The position numbers and the translations under genes are program-made. This document shows positions 10,521 through 24,000 of a DNA stretch of 64,000 nucleotides, piece after piece (within the stretch, counting starts at the first letter, position 1; each line of letters begins with the position of its first letter). The DNA lies in the NCBI GenBank assembly GCA_963930645.1, contig OZ005648.1, positions 202,492,480-202,556,479 on the forward strand. Direction: 5' to 3'. The stretch is from Salticus scenicus. Taxonomy: Eukaryota > Arthropoda > Arachnida > Araneae > Salticidae. The notes under the pieces were generated by a model. That model saw nothing but the letters and a program-made list of their open reading frames with translations, made no database searches and was not told the DNA's origin.

Positions 10521-13500
10521 TGTAAAATTTAATTTAGATATACATAATTAATTTTAAAAGGAAAAATAATAATAATAATTATACTTTTATTGCCTTATAC
10601 TTTTACCCTATTTTTATCTGTAAAAATTCAATTTTTCCATTTTTTTTTCTAATTTTTCTAGGAAAAAACTTTTTTTTTCCACTGCCTCAAAATTTCTGGA
10701 AATTTTACATAGAGATATATATATTTTCTTGAGTCCTCCCACAATTTTGACAGGCAATTAGTTCTAAATATTGGAAAAGAAAAATATAATCAAAGCAATG
10801 CCTTCCTCCCCCATAAAAATAATATTAAGTCTGCCATTTAGCACTTTATGACAAACTGAAAATTATAAGGTTAGAAGCATAACTTTAAGACAGTCTTATG
10901 TCTAAATGAGAAAATAATCTTGTAGCGACATATGTGCAGGAAGGTGGATTTGAACCTGGGACCTGAGGCATAGAAATCAATTGTATTATCACTGGACAAA
11001 AGGTTAACCCAATGTTTATCTGTAAGATTTGATAATCTATCCGAGAAATGGCATTGATGGTGCTGCTACTGTACTCCCTTTCCCAGAGAGTACACTGTTG
11101 TATGAGCGATATGACTCGTGTGGACAGTAGCGGTTACTAGAAAGTGCTGTCAGTTGGTTGTCCCTAAAGCAGTAGAGACGGCATAAACAGTATGACAGGT
11201 TTTTGTTGTGAATGTTTTTACAAGCTTTGCTACTAAGAAGGTGAGGTGCTGCCACCTATTACCATATAGTGAAGATGATCATTCGTTGGGTATTCTGTGA
11301 GCGTCTGAGTCATCAATTGTAACGACGTGTGTGGGAAAGCTGGATTTGAACCTGGGACTTGAGGCATAGAAAACAAATGTCTTACATCAGAACAAAAGGT
11401 TAACCCGTTGTTCATTGATAAGATTTGATAATCTATCAGAGAAATGGCACTAATGGCATTGCTACAATCTAATAATGAAGTTTTGTAAAATGATTTTCTA
11501 CAAGTTATAATATTATTTTAAAAAATCTCCAATCACTAAAGCTTCAGTAAAAATAGTGCAATGTTCATTTAATGGAATGGAATTAATAATTAGAAAACTT
11601 GGGGAATTAAAAAAGAAAGGGGAAAAAAAAAAAAAAAAACACTAGCAGAAAAATGAAAATGCCAAGACTTTGAATGTTAAGACATTTTTTAAAAAATTGC
11701 ATTAGAAAAGATTAGTCTTGAGTTACATTTTTCTAACGAATGAAAATTTATCCTCTCTTTGTTTGGGTGGATATTAGTATGTAGACATAAGAGTGTAGAA
11801 AAGAAGCACATTAAAATAGGAATTATTAAAAACATGAATAATATATAGCACTACAAATTACGCCAAATTATTCTTTGATTAATTGAAGAAAATTATGACA
11901 AAAAATGACTACCACTCCCCACTAAAATAAAAAATTACCTAATTTTAAAAATATACAGAATAATTACCGATAAACTTCCTTTAAAGTCATCACTTTATCT
12001 GTAGGATACTTTTCAGATTTTTTACCTTCAAGGAAAGCACAAGCATAAGCTAACGGTCCAGCATTCACCTATAAATAAATATATATAAAACTGAATTAAA
12101 TATAAATATACCACATGTCTCAAACTATACATTTTCAACCAAAATTTGCAGAACTATGTTTAGTATTTATGTCAATAAATTTAGACTTGATTTAAAAATA
12201 CAGTGGGTGTTCAAATGATTAGAATTTTTCTTTTGACATTTTTTCGATTTTCTAAAAAAAAAAAATTACTAGACGAAGTGTCTGAAACTTCATACATGCA
12301 AAGAACATTTAAAAACTTATATTTTCAACTATAATTTTAGTCAAGAGTGCAATTAAGGGACCAACTACAAATTGAAGAAGAGCGAAAATACTTTGGATCA
12401 CCCTGTGTCACAAAATGCTACAACTTTAATACATTGTTGCACATATGTACAATATCTGTATGTTTTGGTTCGGCGATTGCACAGTTATTTAGGCAGATAT
12501 ATATATTTTTTTTTTTCAAAAATTACTAATTTTTATGACAAGTTTTTTGTTTATAACTAGAATCGTTTTCTATAAAATTCACATGTGTAATATTCATTGA
12601 GATATAAACATTTTTAGTAAATATTATTTTACTGTGCATGCGCGAAAGATAGAAAAAAATTTATTGCATAGATTGAAAGCTAAATATGGGATTTCAAAGG
12701 AATCTTTTTTTTTTTTTTTTCTTTTTTAGATTCCACTGTACAACACAATAAAAAATTCTTAAGTGTACTCTCATCAGTTGGACAAATTAAATGATTCATT
12801 TAAACAGAAAAGGCCAGAATTGATCAATAGAAAAGGCATAGTGTTCCACCAAGATAATGCAAGACTTCATACAAGTTTGGTTATACTCGTCTAAAGCTTT
12901 TATAGCTTGGATGGGATATATTGCCACACCCACCATATTCTCTAGATCTGGCACATTCTGGTTATTATTTGTTCTGGTCTCTACAAACATTTCTTGACTG
13001 TCAAATCTTTACTTCAAAGAGGATGTCAAAAACTACCTGGGTCAGCTTTTTGCTAGCAAAGAACAAAAGTTTTGTGAGCTTGGGATCATTCGACTGCCAG
13101 AAAGATGGCAAAAGGTACTGAACCAGAATGGACAATATTTAACTCAATAAAATATTTATTTATTATTAGAAAATTGACTTTCATTTTAATAATAATAAAA
13201 ATAAATAAATAAAATAAATTACTTTCTGAACAACTTAATATTTTTTATAGTTTTGTTTGATTTTCCACTTGCCTGAACGCTTATACTCCCTTGCAATTTC
13301 AACTGTAACTTTTTCAAGTCTGTGGGCTGCATTCTCACAACTTCTTCTAGTTCAGAAATTCGACCTTGCATTTCATCAATAGCTACTTCAATAGGACTTA
13401 GAATTTGGACAGATTTAGAGAAGACAGGGATTCTTTTTTTTACATAAGGAAATGAATATAAAGCTAGAAAGAAGAAGAAGAAATGTAAAAAAAGAAATAA

Positions 13501-16500
13501 TACACATTTATTTTATTAAGTAATGACAATTTTAACTTAATCAAATTTTAACTACAGAAAATATGTATTTTCTCAAGCATTCACAAAATAAATAAATAAA
13601 TAAAAAATAAAATATTAGAAAGCTAAACTTTAGACAAGGCTATCAGTAACAACTGACTTCTTGCTTAAATACACAATCTAATTTCAATATTATTTTTCAC
13701 CACACTGTTACTGAAGGAGAATAAATGTTATAATTGGAGGGGATTTTCTTTAAAAAATAATTAAAATAAAGACAAATGCATTTTTTTTTTATATATATAT
13801 AACTGTAAATTAGAAAAGAAAAAAAAAGAAGAAAAGAACAATGTTTCCATTAAAAATATTTTTTTTTTTTAATTAAAATCAGACATTCTATGACCATGGC
13901 ATAAATTTATTACCAATTAATTGAATTTATCCGATTACCTATAAATTATTTTAATAAAATGTGAGCTATTTCTAAGATATTCTACTAAAAACTTATATGT
14001 TCGTCATAAATTAACTCTGAATCTTGATATTGCTAAATAATACACAATATTTTTTTTTACAGTACTCGTATGACAACATTACACAATATTATTTTTTTTT
14101 TCTAACAATACTCGTTATACAACATCAATTTTGGGAAAAATATTATAGTTTGAAAAGTCTCTTTTTGCAATTGCAATGTTTTAATCATATGTTTTAATTT
14201 TGGGGAAAAAAAAAAAAGGAAATATTGACTTTGTTACTTAAAATCTTTGTACTTTAGAATACAGGCATATATTTATAAAAAAAACAATACAGTTTTTCTC
14301 CCATCTGGAATTAGCTATCAATTCAGTGTATTTCTCTCATTGGTGAACTTCTCATGTCAGATGAATTAGATGACCTGGTACGCTGCTGTACTTATGAAAG
14401 CAACCTAAATTTAAGATCAAGGAGAATCAGTTGAGAATTACAACTGATTGATTATTTATATTTTTTACACGGATTAGGAGATTCTACAGGATATATTACT
14501 AACGTTACGGGAAGGTAGTAATTTTCATCTTTCATATAGAGGGCGACCAATCTCGAGAATCCACCAATCAGCGCGTTTTTACATTTCTGGCTGTTCGTTC
14601 GTTGGATGACTGAAGCCTAAGGGGCAGGCTTTCCCTTTCTTCCGATAAGTTTCAAAGATACTACACCAGGCGGCGATCGGATCGCTTACTCTGGTCAGCT
14701 GAATTAATGCGGAAAGGAAAGCTTCTATTTTCGCGCTCGCTGCCCTATCTAGTGTTCTATCCTGGTCTCCTAATCCGTGATTTTTTATTATAATATTAAG
14801 ACTATTAAAACGAATTTTATATCCATGATTCATAAATACTTGAACCAGCATTTCAAGTTAAAAAGGGGGTCACATATGTAATGCATGACTTTCACAAAGT
14901 TACAGCAATTGTAAATTTTTTAAAAATAAATAAATAAGAAATGTTTAAATCAAGCTTTAGTTAATCAAATTGAAATAAGGATATGCACATTTTTAATTTA
15001 TGTTTAGTTTTCTATTAGATGTAAATGTTACAATATATTTCAAGAATGATTTATTCATTATTAAAATGATTAATGAAAAACTTCACTTCATTCTTAACGC
15101 TTTTGGGCTGCTACATGCAGCTTGGAATTAAGCAGCATTTTCTTGCTTCATTTTCTCTCCCTCTCTTCTCTTGAGCATGAACCACCAACTTGTGCTATTT
15201 TTGTAAATTTGATATATTTTGCATACACTGCATTAGCCAAAGATCTCAACAGCTTTGTATTTTATGAATAAAAATAATTATTGTAATTTGTTAATTTTGA
15301 AAAGCTTTTGAAATTTATTTTAATATTCTCATTATCATCATCATGGGAGCTTGAGGAGTACCTGCAGTGACTGAAATCGCCGCTTACCTCCACCTGAAGT
15401 TGCAGAAAATATAGCGAAAGCAGAATGTTATTTCATTATTTTTAGTGTTGTTAAAGTGCTCTTTAATTCTGGTTTTTACTGTTCTTTTTGTCATACCAAT
15501 ATACGAACACAATTTCTCCTCTTCCCTTATCAAATTAATTTTGTAAGTGCCAGGAGTGGAGATATTTATAGAAGAAAGGATGAATTTGGTTCATATATTG
15601 GCACGACAAAAATAAAAACTAGAATTAAAGCACTTCAGAACATTAAAAAATAATAACAATAACTAGTGCTCTCACTGAAGTCTATCAAAAAGACAAAAAT
15701 AAAATAGATTTAAAAAACTTTACAAAATTAACAAACTGCAATAACTATTTTAATTTTTATACCATAAAATACAAAGTTGTAGAAATTTGGGCAGAATGTG
15801 ATGCATGCAACAATATTGAGCCTTCAGAAATAGATGGAAGGTGGTGTTCCATGCTCAAGACAGAAAAGGAGGGGAAAAACAAGAGTTAGCTGCCAGTTCC
15901 CTCCATGTAGCATGTAGCAGCTAAGGACAAAATACTTTTTTTTTGCATTTTTAAAATAGTTTTTAATAGCTTTAATACTGACTTTATTTTACCTTTAATA
16001 TACCTAACAAATGGCTTATTCATGTTCTTGTAATTTTTGTTTTGCTCTAAAATATTTATTATTTCAACCGTAAAAATTTTACAAACTACGTCTCAGCAAA
16101 GGCTTTAGACTAATATAACTTAATCTATAATAAAGCTATAATTAGCTATAGGCTAATAATAAGAATTATTTATACATTATTGTTTAAGTTACACATCAAA
16201 ATGTTTTATTTTAAAAATACAACCAAAATGATTTATAATCATAATATCTATTATGTAGAAACAGGTTATTTACAGGAATAAATAAAAATTTATTAGATTC
16301 AAAATTACAAATGGTTTTACTATGATTTTACATTTATTTTTTATACATACATATTATTAAACTAAAGATGTTAAATAAGTAAATTACTACAATTAGGTTG
16401 AAGCTTATAAATATTAATTGAAACAATTCCATTGAAAACAAAAAAACATTTAAATTTTAGGATTAAACATTATCTTGCTTTTAGCATTGATGGATTTATT

Positions 16501-19500
16501 TTTTAAATAATTCAAAAAGTTATTTTAGTTAGTAGTAGTAATACAAAGAGGAAAAAAAGGGCCTTTACAAACTAAAATAATCAGTCTTAACATAGAGATG
16601 AATTTTATTGAATCTCTTGTACATTTTATACTTATATATTCAGATAAACTCCCCCCCCCCAACTTGAACAAATTGGGACTAATAATCTTAATCATATGCT
16701 AGATTTTACAATTTTTCTAGAAAACTGGAATTGCAGTAATTATATTACTATTTAATTTAGTACCACTACTCTTGAACAGAAATAATTCACTACATAATTT
16801 ACCAATAGATAAGGCAAACATCTTTAATATGAAAGTGCTATATATAAAAAATAAATGAGAATCTTTTGAGACCCTATAATTTTAAATATGTTCAGAAAAT
16901 CCACAACTTTGGTAAATGTGCTAAAAACCAAGGCTTAAAAAATACCAAAATTTTCTAACTGCTGATCAGCTATTAAGAATCACCGCTGTCCTTTTCATAC
17001 AGGGTGATTATAATTAAAGTTACGATTTCAAAACACTATAATTTTAAAATTACCCATCAGAGAGATTTGATATTTTACCAGAGCAATCGTGAGACATTGA
17101 AATTTTGTTTGGGGAAGGAAAGAAGTAGTTCCAATAGATGGCGCTGTCAGGTTAATGTCAGGGGAAACGCCTAAATGGATTCATTAAACACAGGAATGTT
17201 GTTAGCAATACAATGGAATAGCAGGAAACAATAGACTTCAAGTACCTATTTATTACAAATTTTTGAGCAAAAAAGACAACAGAAACAGTCATAGTGAAAA
17301 GAGGAGTTTCATGAAAAAATGCTTTACGGATAATTATCGGCACATTTTGGAACTATTTTTATTTTATTTTATTTATTTTTTTGGGTCAAACAAAATTTCA
17401 TTGCCTTATGATTGCTCTGGTAAAATATCAAATCGCTCTGATGGGTAGTTTTAAAATTATAGTGTTTTGAAATCATAGCTTTAATTATAATCACCTTGTA
17501 TTTAATTTTTTTTTTTTTTTTTTTTTAATATTAAAATGGCAGATAAGCATTGTTTATCATACAAAAGAAAACTTCAGAATTTACTTATCAACTTATGCAT
17601 GAAGTTTTATTTCCAAAAGCATAGTATTTCTTTGGATTGGTAAATATGCTGTTAGATATTTATTATTTTATTACTAACTAGCAGGCTACGCCCGCTTCGC
17701 TGGTCACTATATTTAAATGAATTTTCAAAAGAATTGGATCAGTATTTATTTTTTACATGACATTACAAATAAAAAGTTAATAAAATAATAATAGTAATAA
17801 TAAATAAAATAAACACTGAAATCGCTTTAGATCTCACTTCTTCGGGTACCCGTTGCTTAAGGCAGATCTTTTTTCTACCCGTACTGCATCGGGTCCAGTT
17901 TCCCACTGTCTATAGAAAGGTCTTACCCGGGCACTTCAATCTGGGTATTTATCGACAACTTGTGGATTTTCTGTTATTTAAGAACTACGATTTTAAAGAT
18001 GACTGTATCTCAGCATCTATTATATATTTTAGTTTTTGAACCATGTGTTTTATAGCCCCCGTTATTTACACTATATTACGATTTGATTCCGACCAGTGCA
18101 ATAAAATAAAATAAAAAAGTAGATTTTCTTTTAAAAGGAATTAAATACATGAAAAACGAATTTTAATCAGTTTATCCTTTCTACTATAAACAACAATTTT
18201 TTTCACCCAATAAATATTATAAATAATAATAATAATAATAAAAGATTTTTCTTTTAAAGGAATTAATAATAAAAAATAAATAAAAATAAAAATGAAAAAT
18301 AAAAAGTTGCTATAGTATAAAATTTATACATAAACGTAACAAATTATTTCGATTGATTTACCATTTGATTTTCAATAAATATAATAATAATAATAAAAAA
18401 TAAAATAAGAAAATAAAATCGCCTTCAAATGAATGTATTAAATAAAAGATGAATTGCATAATAGCCGTTGCTAAGATACGCAGACGATAACAACGGAAGA
18501 TTAAATTCATGAATAAGAAACATTGAAGCCAATATTTAAAATCGAAAAACATTAATTTAAAAAATTCAAATTCGAAATTCGAAAAAATCTCGATGAGGTG
18601 CACATCTGCAGGGTCCCAGGTACCTATATGCCAAATTTGGAAGCTCTGCGATCAGTAGTGTGAGCACCAGAGCGCAGATACACACACAGACACACAAACA
18701 CACACAGACACTTCTCTTTATTTATATAGATGACTTTATATATCTCAAGTCAAAAAAAAAAAAAAAAAAATCCATCAGTTTAAACATATTATTGTATTAT
18801 TATATACATATTCTTTTAACTATGCATCTTTTCAGACTTAAATAATTGTAGTTATTCTATTAAAAATCTGATTCATATTACTTTTTTTTTTTTTTTGAAA
18901 AATTTATACGATTAAAGAAATATTCAATATCATTGAAAAACATAGTTTATACTATATAATGCTACATTAAATTATAAATTAATGTGAAATATATATGTAA
19001 ATGAAATATAATAACTAAAAAATATAATAAAATTGCAAATATAAATTAGGTAATTTACAGATAATAAAATAACTTTAAGGTAGTTAAAGTTATGTCATGT
19101 ATTACTAAAACTATATTAACTATTGATAACCATTCTCCTTCTCCATTTATGCACTGAAAATTTTTCTTATATTAAAAAACAATTTTCTAAATTTATATGA
19201 TAAGATCAGGAGATTTTCTTTTCTTTTCTTATGGCTGCTGATTACTTTTAAATTTGTTAAGACCTGCTAAAAACTGAAAATTGACTATACTGATTTGATT
19301 ATATTTATGTGTAAGTTTGAAATAACTGTACAGAAGTAATTAAAATGATTTTATTTACAAAGATTTTTATAAAAACACTTACTAGTTAAAATAGTTCTTC
19401 TTTTACATTGTTCTTCAGGCAAACCTCTAATTTTATTACTATCAATGGTAAATGGAGTTTCAAACATAAATCTGCGAAGATTATTATTTCTTTCAAATTC

Positions 19501-20978
19501 AGTAGGCCTGAGTCTTAGTTCATCTTCATCAAAATAAGGCACTACGTGAGTCACTTGAATATAAGCAAACCTGGATTCTAGATCTTTAGGATTAACCTAA
19601 AATTACAGAATTAGACTTATTAAGACACTTATGACTATATTTAAAGTAGATAATTAATGAAATGACTTAAAGAATATGTATGCATATGAAATTTTAAATA
19701 AACTGATGTGACACTCACACAATTTTATCTTACCCTGTATTTCAATAATATAAAAATGGATTGCAGTTTAAGTCGTAAGATTAATAAGGTAAGATAATAA
19801 AGATCAATCTACTATAAAAATAATTTAAAATATCTTTAAGTAGAGTTTTATTTGACATATAAGTATGTGAGAGGTGGGGTGGGGTGGGGGTAACCGTCCC
19901 GTCAAATCCCTGTTCAATTATAGTATCTACATTTAATTATTATATCTTTTTTTTAATTCAAGGCTGTTACTAACTTGTCTTTAAGTTTGCAAGTGCTAAT
20001 CAATTTTTTACAGTGGCAACCTAATACAAACTTCAAAATACCAAATTTGAATTTCCTGGAGTTATTCGATTTTAAGCTAGGCTGAAAACAGTTATACATG
20101 TAGATCAATTGCAAAAATTTGGAATTTTGTATTCAGGGTACCTCAAAATATCATATACAAAAAACCAGAGCTGAAAATAGAACTTGCAGTGTCCATTGAC
20201 ATAGTAAAATGTAGTAAAGCATTTCTATCAATTGCATTCAATAAAAACGAACGTTTAGCTTAATTTTGAGTAGCACTGTATGTTGTTGTCTATAAACTAT
20301 ATGCACATCATGTGTACTTAAATTGAGTTTCATATGAAAACCACCTAACACAAACTAAAATACACTTTCAGTAATTTCTGAATATAGCTCTAATATCCAA
20401 ATACTTTGGATAGTTTGTAAACAAATGAGGAACGATTTCCATACAACAATCTACACAAAACATGCTTTTATGCTTATAAAAAAATATGTTAATTTCATTA
20501 CGTTTTGGGCAGCCTACCTATAGATATTACACTGTACTTACCAGAAATTTTCCCGATGTAATGTATTTGAATTCTCCAGGGCAGCCCTGTACAGAAATAA
20601 TTTTCTTGATCTCAACGAAAAGTTTAGTGTAGCATCAATATGCGATACAAAATTAGAACACCAAGTTTGGACTCTCTGCTACTATTTGTTCTTTAGATAT
20701 GCTGATAACAGACACACAGACCAACCACTAAAAATGTGATTTTTGTATTCAGGGAATCTTAAAACATGTAAATATAACAAAACCTCAATTTTGAAAATTT
20801 GTCCCAGAAATAATACTTTCTCTACCTCTTCTATATAGGTAGAGAAAATAAAAAAAGGGAAAAAATGTGTGATATCTTTAATGTTTCATGAAATTTCATA
20901 AAACAAGCATTATAACAGGTAAATAAATATAATGTGAAAGCTTCTTTAAATGTGTGTGTTAAAAGAGGAAAGGGTGGT

Positions 20979-21013
<35 letters not shown>

Positions 21014-24000
21014 GGGGGGGGGGGGGGGGGGGAGGATATAAAAAAACCCAGTAAAATTGAGTTGCTAAAACACATTTCAGAAAATAGAGGTTTATTATTA
21101 AAATATCACAAAAATTTTGCAAAATATCTATATGAATTTTAGGATATAAACTTTAAAAATTTTCTAAATGATTTTGGATACAATAGCATCAAAAGTAAAG
21201 TGTATTTATTCCTCTTAAGATTATAACTTTTATTAGAAAGTATAAAATATTTTATTGGTATTTTTCTTTTTTTTTTTTTTGTGTGTGTGTGTGTTTATGA
21301 ATATAACACATTGTTAAAAATGGTATATTTTAAATACAAAAGATATTTCACACACACACAACCAAAATAATCTGGTGCGTCACTCACATGATTTTCTCTT
21401 ACCCTGAAATTTAATACTATAAATACAGATTGGAGATTAAAGGGTAAGATGCTCAGTACTGTTATGTAAACCTACTTTAAAACAACTCGAATTAGGCTTC
21501 AGAACAGTTTTATTTGACAAATAATCCTATGTGAGGGGGGCGGTAGCTCCCCTCAACCCCCCGTTTCATTATTATACCTACATTCTTATTAAATTCAAAA
21601 GTTCATTTAAAATTATTCAGACAAATTTCACATGCAACATTTCTTAAACTTATCAACCTTGATCAAACTTTTCTAGTAACAAACATATTTACTTCAAAAT
21701 AGAAATTTTGGATCGCCTGAAATTATTTTTTTTTAATTTATTCTAAGAGACACAGACAATGATCAAACATTAAAAACATGATTTCAGTACTCAGGAAACC
21801 TCAAAAGTGTATACATACAAAATACCAAACAATGTATATTTAGCTTAAAAAAATACATTATTTACCATATATGAGGAATTAATTTCAATTTCTGAGCAGC
21901 TTTCCTGGACATAGTAAAATATTATAGTAAAGCATTTCCACTAACAATAAAAAGTAATGTTATTGCTTAAATATTGGCAGCCCTGTATATCTTCTGATGG
22001 TTATGTACACATCACATGGTGCAAATAAATATAATCCTATATTAATGACACATGGCAGAACCTGAAATACTCTTCCATCAATTTTCAAGTATTGTCGCAC
22101 TATAATCTAGTTCTTTTGTGTAGCCTTGTAAATGAAGAGTGAATGATTTCCATACTATATTCTACATAAAACATGTTTTTATGCATATAAAATATATATA
22201 TTCGTTTCATTTTGTTTAGTGCAGTCTATAGACGGCTAAACTCTACTTACCTGCAATTTACCCCATAGACGTAATATATTTGAAATCTTTTGGGTGTTCC
22301 TGTACACAAACCGTTTACTTGATCTCAACGAAAAGTTTAGTGTAGCATCCCTATATGATACACATTTAAAATACCAAGTTTGGAATTTCTGCTATTATTT
22401 TTTCTTGAGATATGCTGATAACAGACAGACACACATACACAGACCAACTGCTAAAAACATGATTTTTGAATTCAGGAAACCTCAAAACGTGTAAATACTA
22501 TAAAAATTCAATTCCGAATATTTGACCCAAAAACAATACTTTCTCTACAATATATAAGGGTAAGAGAAAGTAAAAAAAGAAAAGAAAGGAAGAAATCTAA
22601 TATTTAATTGTGTTTTTCATATATTTGTTTTTTGCTTTTTTTTTAAATGCACAGTAACCTTATTATTAAAATTATTTAAAAATCTATGCAAAGAAACTAA
22701 CTTATATAGCTATGTAAATACATTTAACATTTAAAAAAACGTTTAGCAATAATTAATAAATTATATAAATACTTGGTTTGAATCCATGATCATGCGGATA
22801 GCATCTTTTCCAAACTTATCACAAAATAAGTGATATAATCGCTCTGAAATTTCAGCTAATGATGTTACTTTAGGCTCTTTGTATATATATTCCTTACCAG
22901 CCTCTTCCACAAAATAAGCCTATGAAATTTAAAAATCATTAGGGGAAAAGTATGTAAAAATAATATTGCATTAGAATAAAATTGTACATACATTAAAATA
23001 AATATTTAAGTTCTATATAAACAGTATTATTCAATAAAAACTTTTATTGTTATTTGTTAATTGGCCACAACAAAGCATAACACCCTTTTGCAGAAAACTG
23101 ATAACACAAATACATTTTGCAGAAACAGATGATTTATATATTTATTGTACAGTAGAACTTGGATAATTCGAAGTTGAAGGGACCATAGAAAAATTCGAAA
23201 TATCCAAAAATTCGAATTACATATACTACTATTTTGTCAAAAAAAGAGATAAATTAAAAAATTAAAACTCTACGATGAAAGATTTAACACATAAACTTTA
23301 TACCTAAGAATACTGCTACCCCCCCCCCCCCATTAAATCAATATTTTTTACGAACTTAATTATTCAACACTTTTTTAAAAATAGTCAGATATTTTTTACT
23401 TTTTCTTTAAGTACAATCTTTGTATATGACTTGATACAAAAATAGAATCTTCTTCATTAGACACGACTTTCAATTAAAAAAAACCTCGAAGTTCATGTAC
23501 ATGCACCATATCTTGTGATACACTAGCTAGGGGCTTCTCTTGTATTTCCTTATCCTTCTTTTGAAAAACTGTTAAAATATATTAGCTGAGAAAAATCTCG
23601 GGAACAAATTTTACAGTAATATTTTAAATGTAATCGTATGAAAAATTCGAATTGTCCAAAACAGAATTCGAATTATCCATGATTTTTTAACATTATTTTA
23701 ATACAAAATTCAACGGACCAAGTAAAAAATTCGAATTATCCAGAGTTTCGAATTAAACAAGTTCGAATTATTCAAGTTTCACTGTATTAACACAAAAAAT
23801 ACTAAATCATCTGATCATTAGTGCTAGATTTAGGGCCTATCTTCAAAAGAAAAAATAAAGACTCTGCAAATGGAAAGATTTGAGGTTCCCTAATCGAACC
23901 CATTTCTTGTGACCTGCCTAGAACTGTCAGTATCTTTAACGTCATAATAAAAACCAGACATGACTAATTAATCAAATACACGCATAGATTTGGTTTAGCA

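Larger units (their letters stand above)
8928..11967 (-). other. DOCK intron (about 3.0 kb)
   Basis: AT-rich. It contains a 39-bp palindrome flanked by 9-bp direct repeats (9877-9933), a C-run/A-run junction near 10324, a poly-A tract (about 10488-10517) and the TRIM-like repeat pair at 10921-11466. The remainder (8930-9860 and 11470-11960) shows nothing I can name. Confidence 0.8.
13464..19382 (-). other. DOCK intron (about 5.9 kb)
   Basis: It contains two MITEs (14468-14779 and 17000-17498), an inverted pair of PLE endonuclease fragments (15340-15920) and a dispersed repeat starting CTAGCAGGCTACGCCCG (17677-18735). Stretches 13470-14450, 14880-15330, 15930-16990 and 18740-19380 are AT-rich with homopolymers and no recognisable feature. 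Confidence 0.8.
19597..22772 (-). other. DOCK intron (about 3.2 kb)
   Basis: Mostly two copies of dispersed repeat family B (19725-20860 and 21385-22580) separated by a T-run/G-run junction (20982-21032) and a GT microsatellite near 21281. Confidence 0.8.

Noticed and set aside
12202..12737. Possible TA-flanked MITE with CAGTGG...CCACTG ends.
   Set aside because: Only 6 bp of inverted match and no internal symmetry; it also overlaps the start of the mariner scrap.
14579..14851. 90-codon minus-strand frame in the GC-richer patch.
   Set aside because: It runs across the border of the MITE (14779) and has no recognisable motif.
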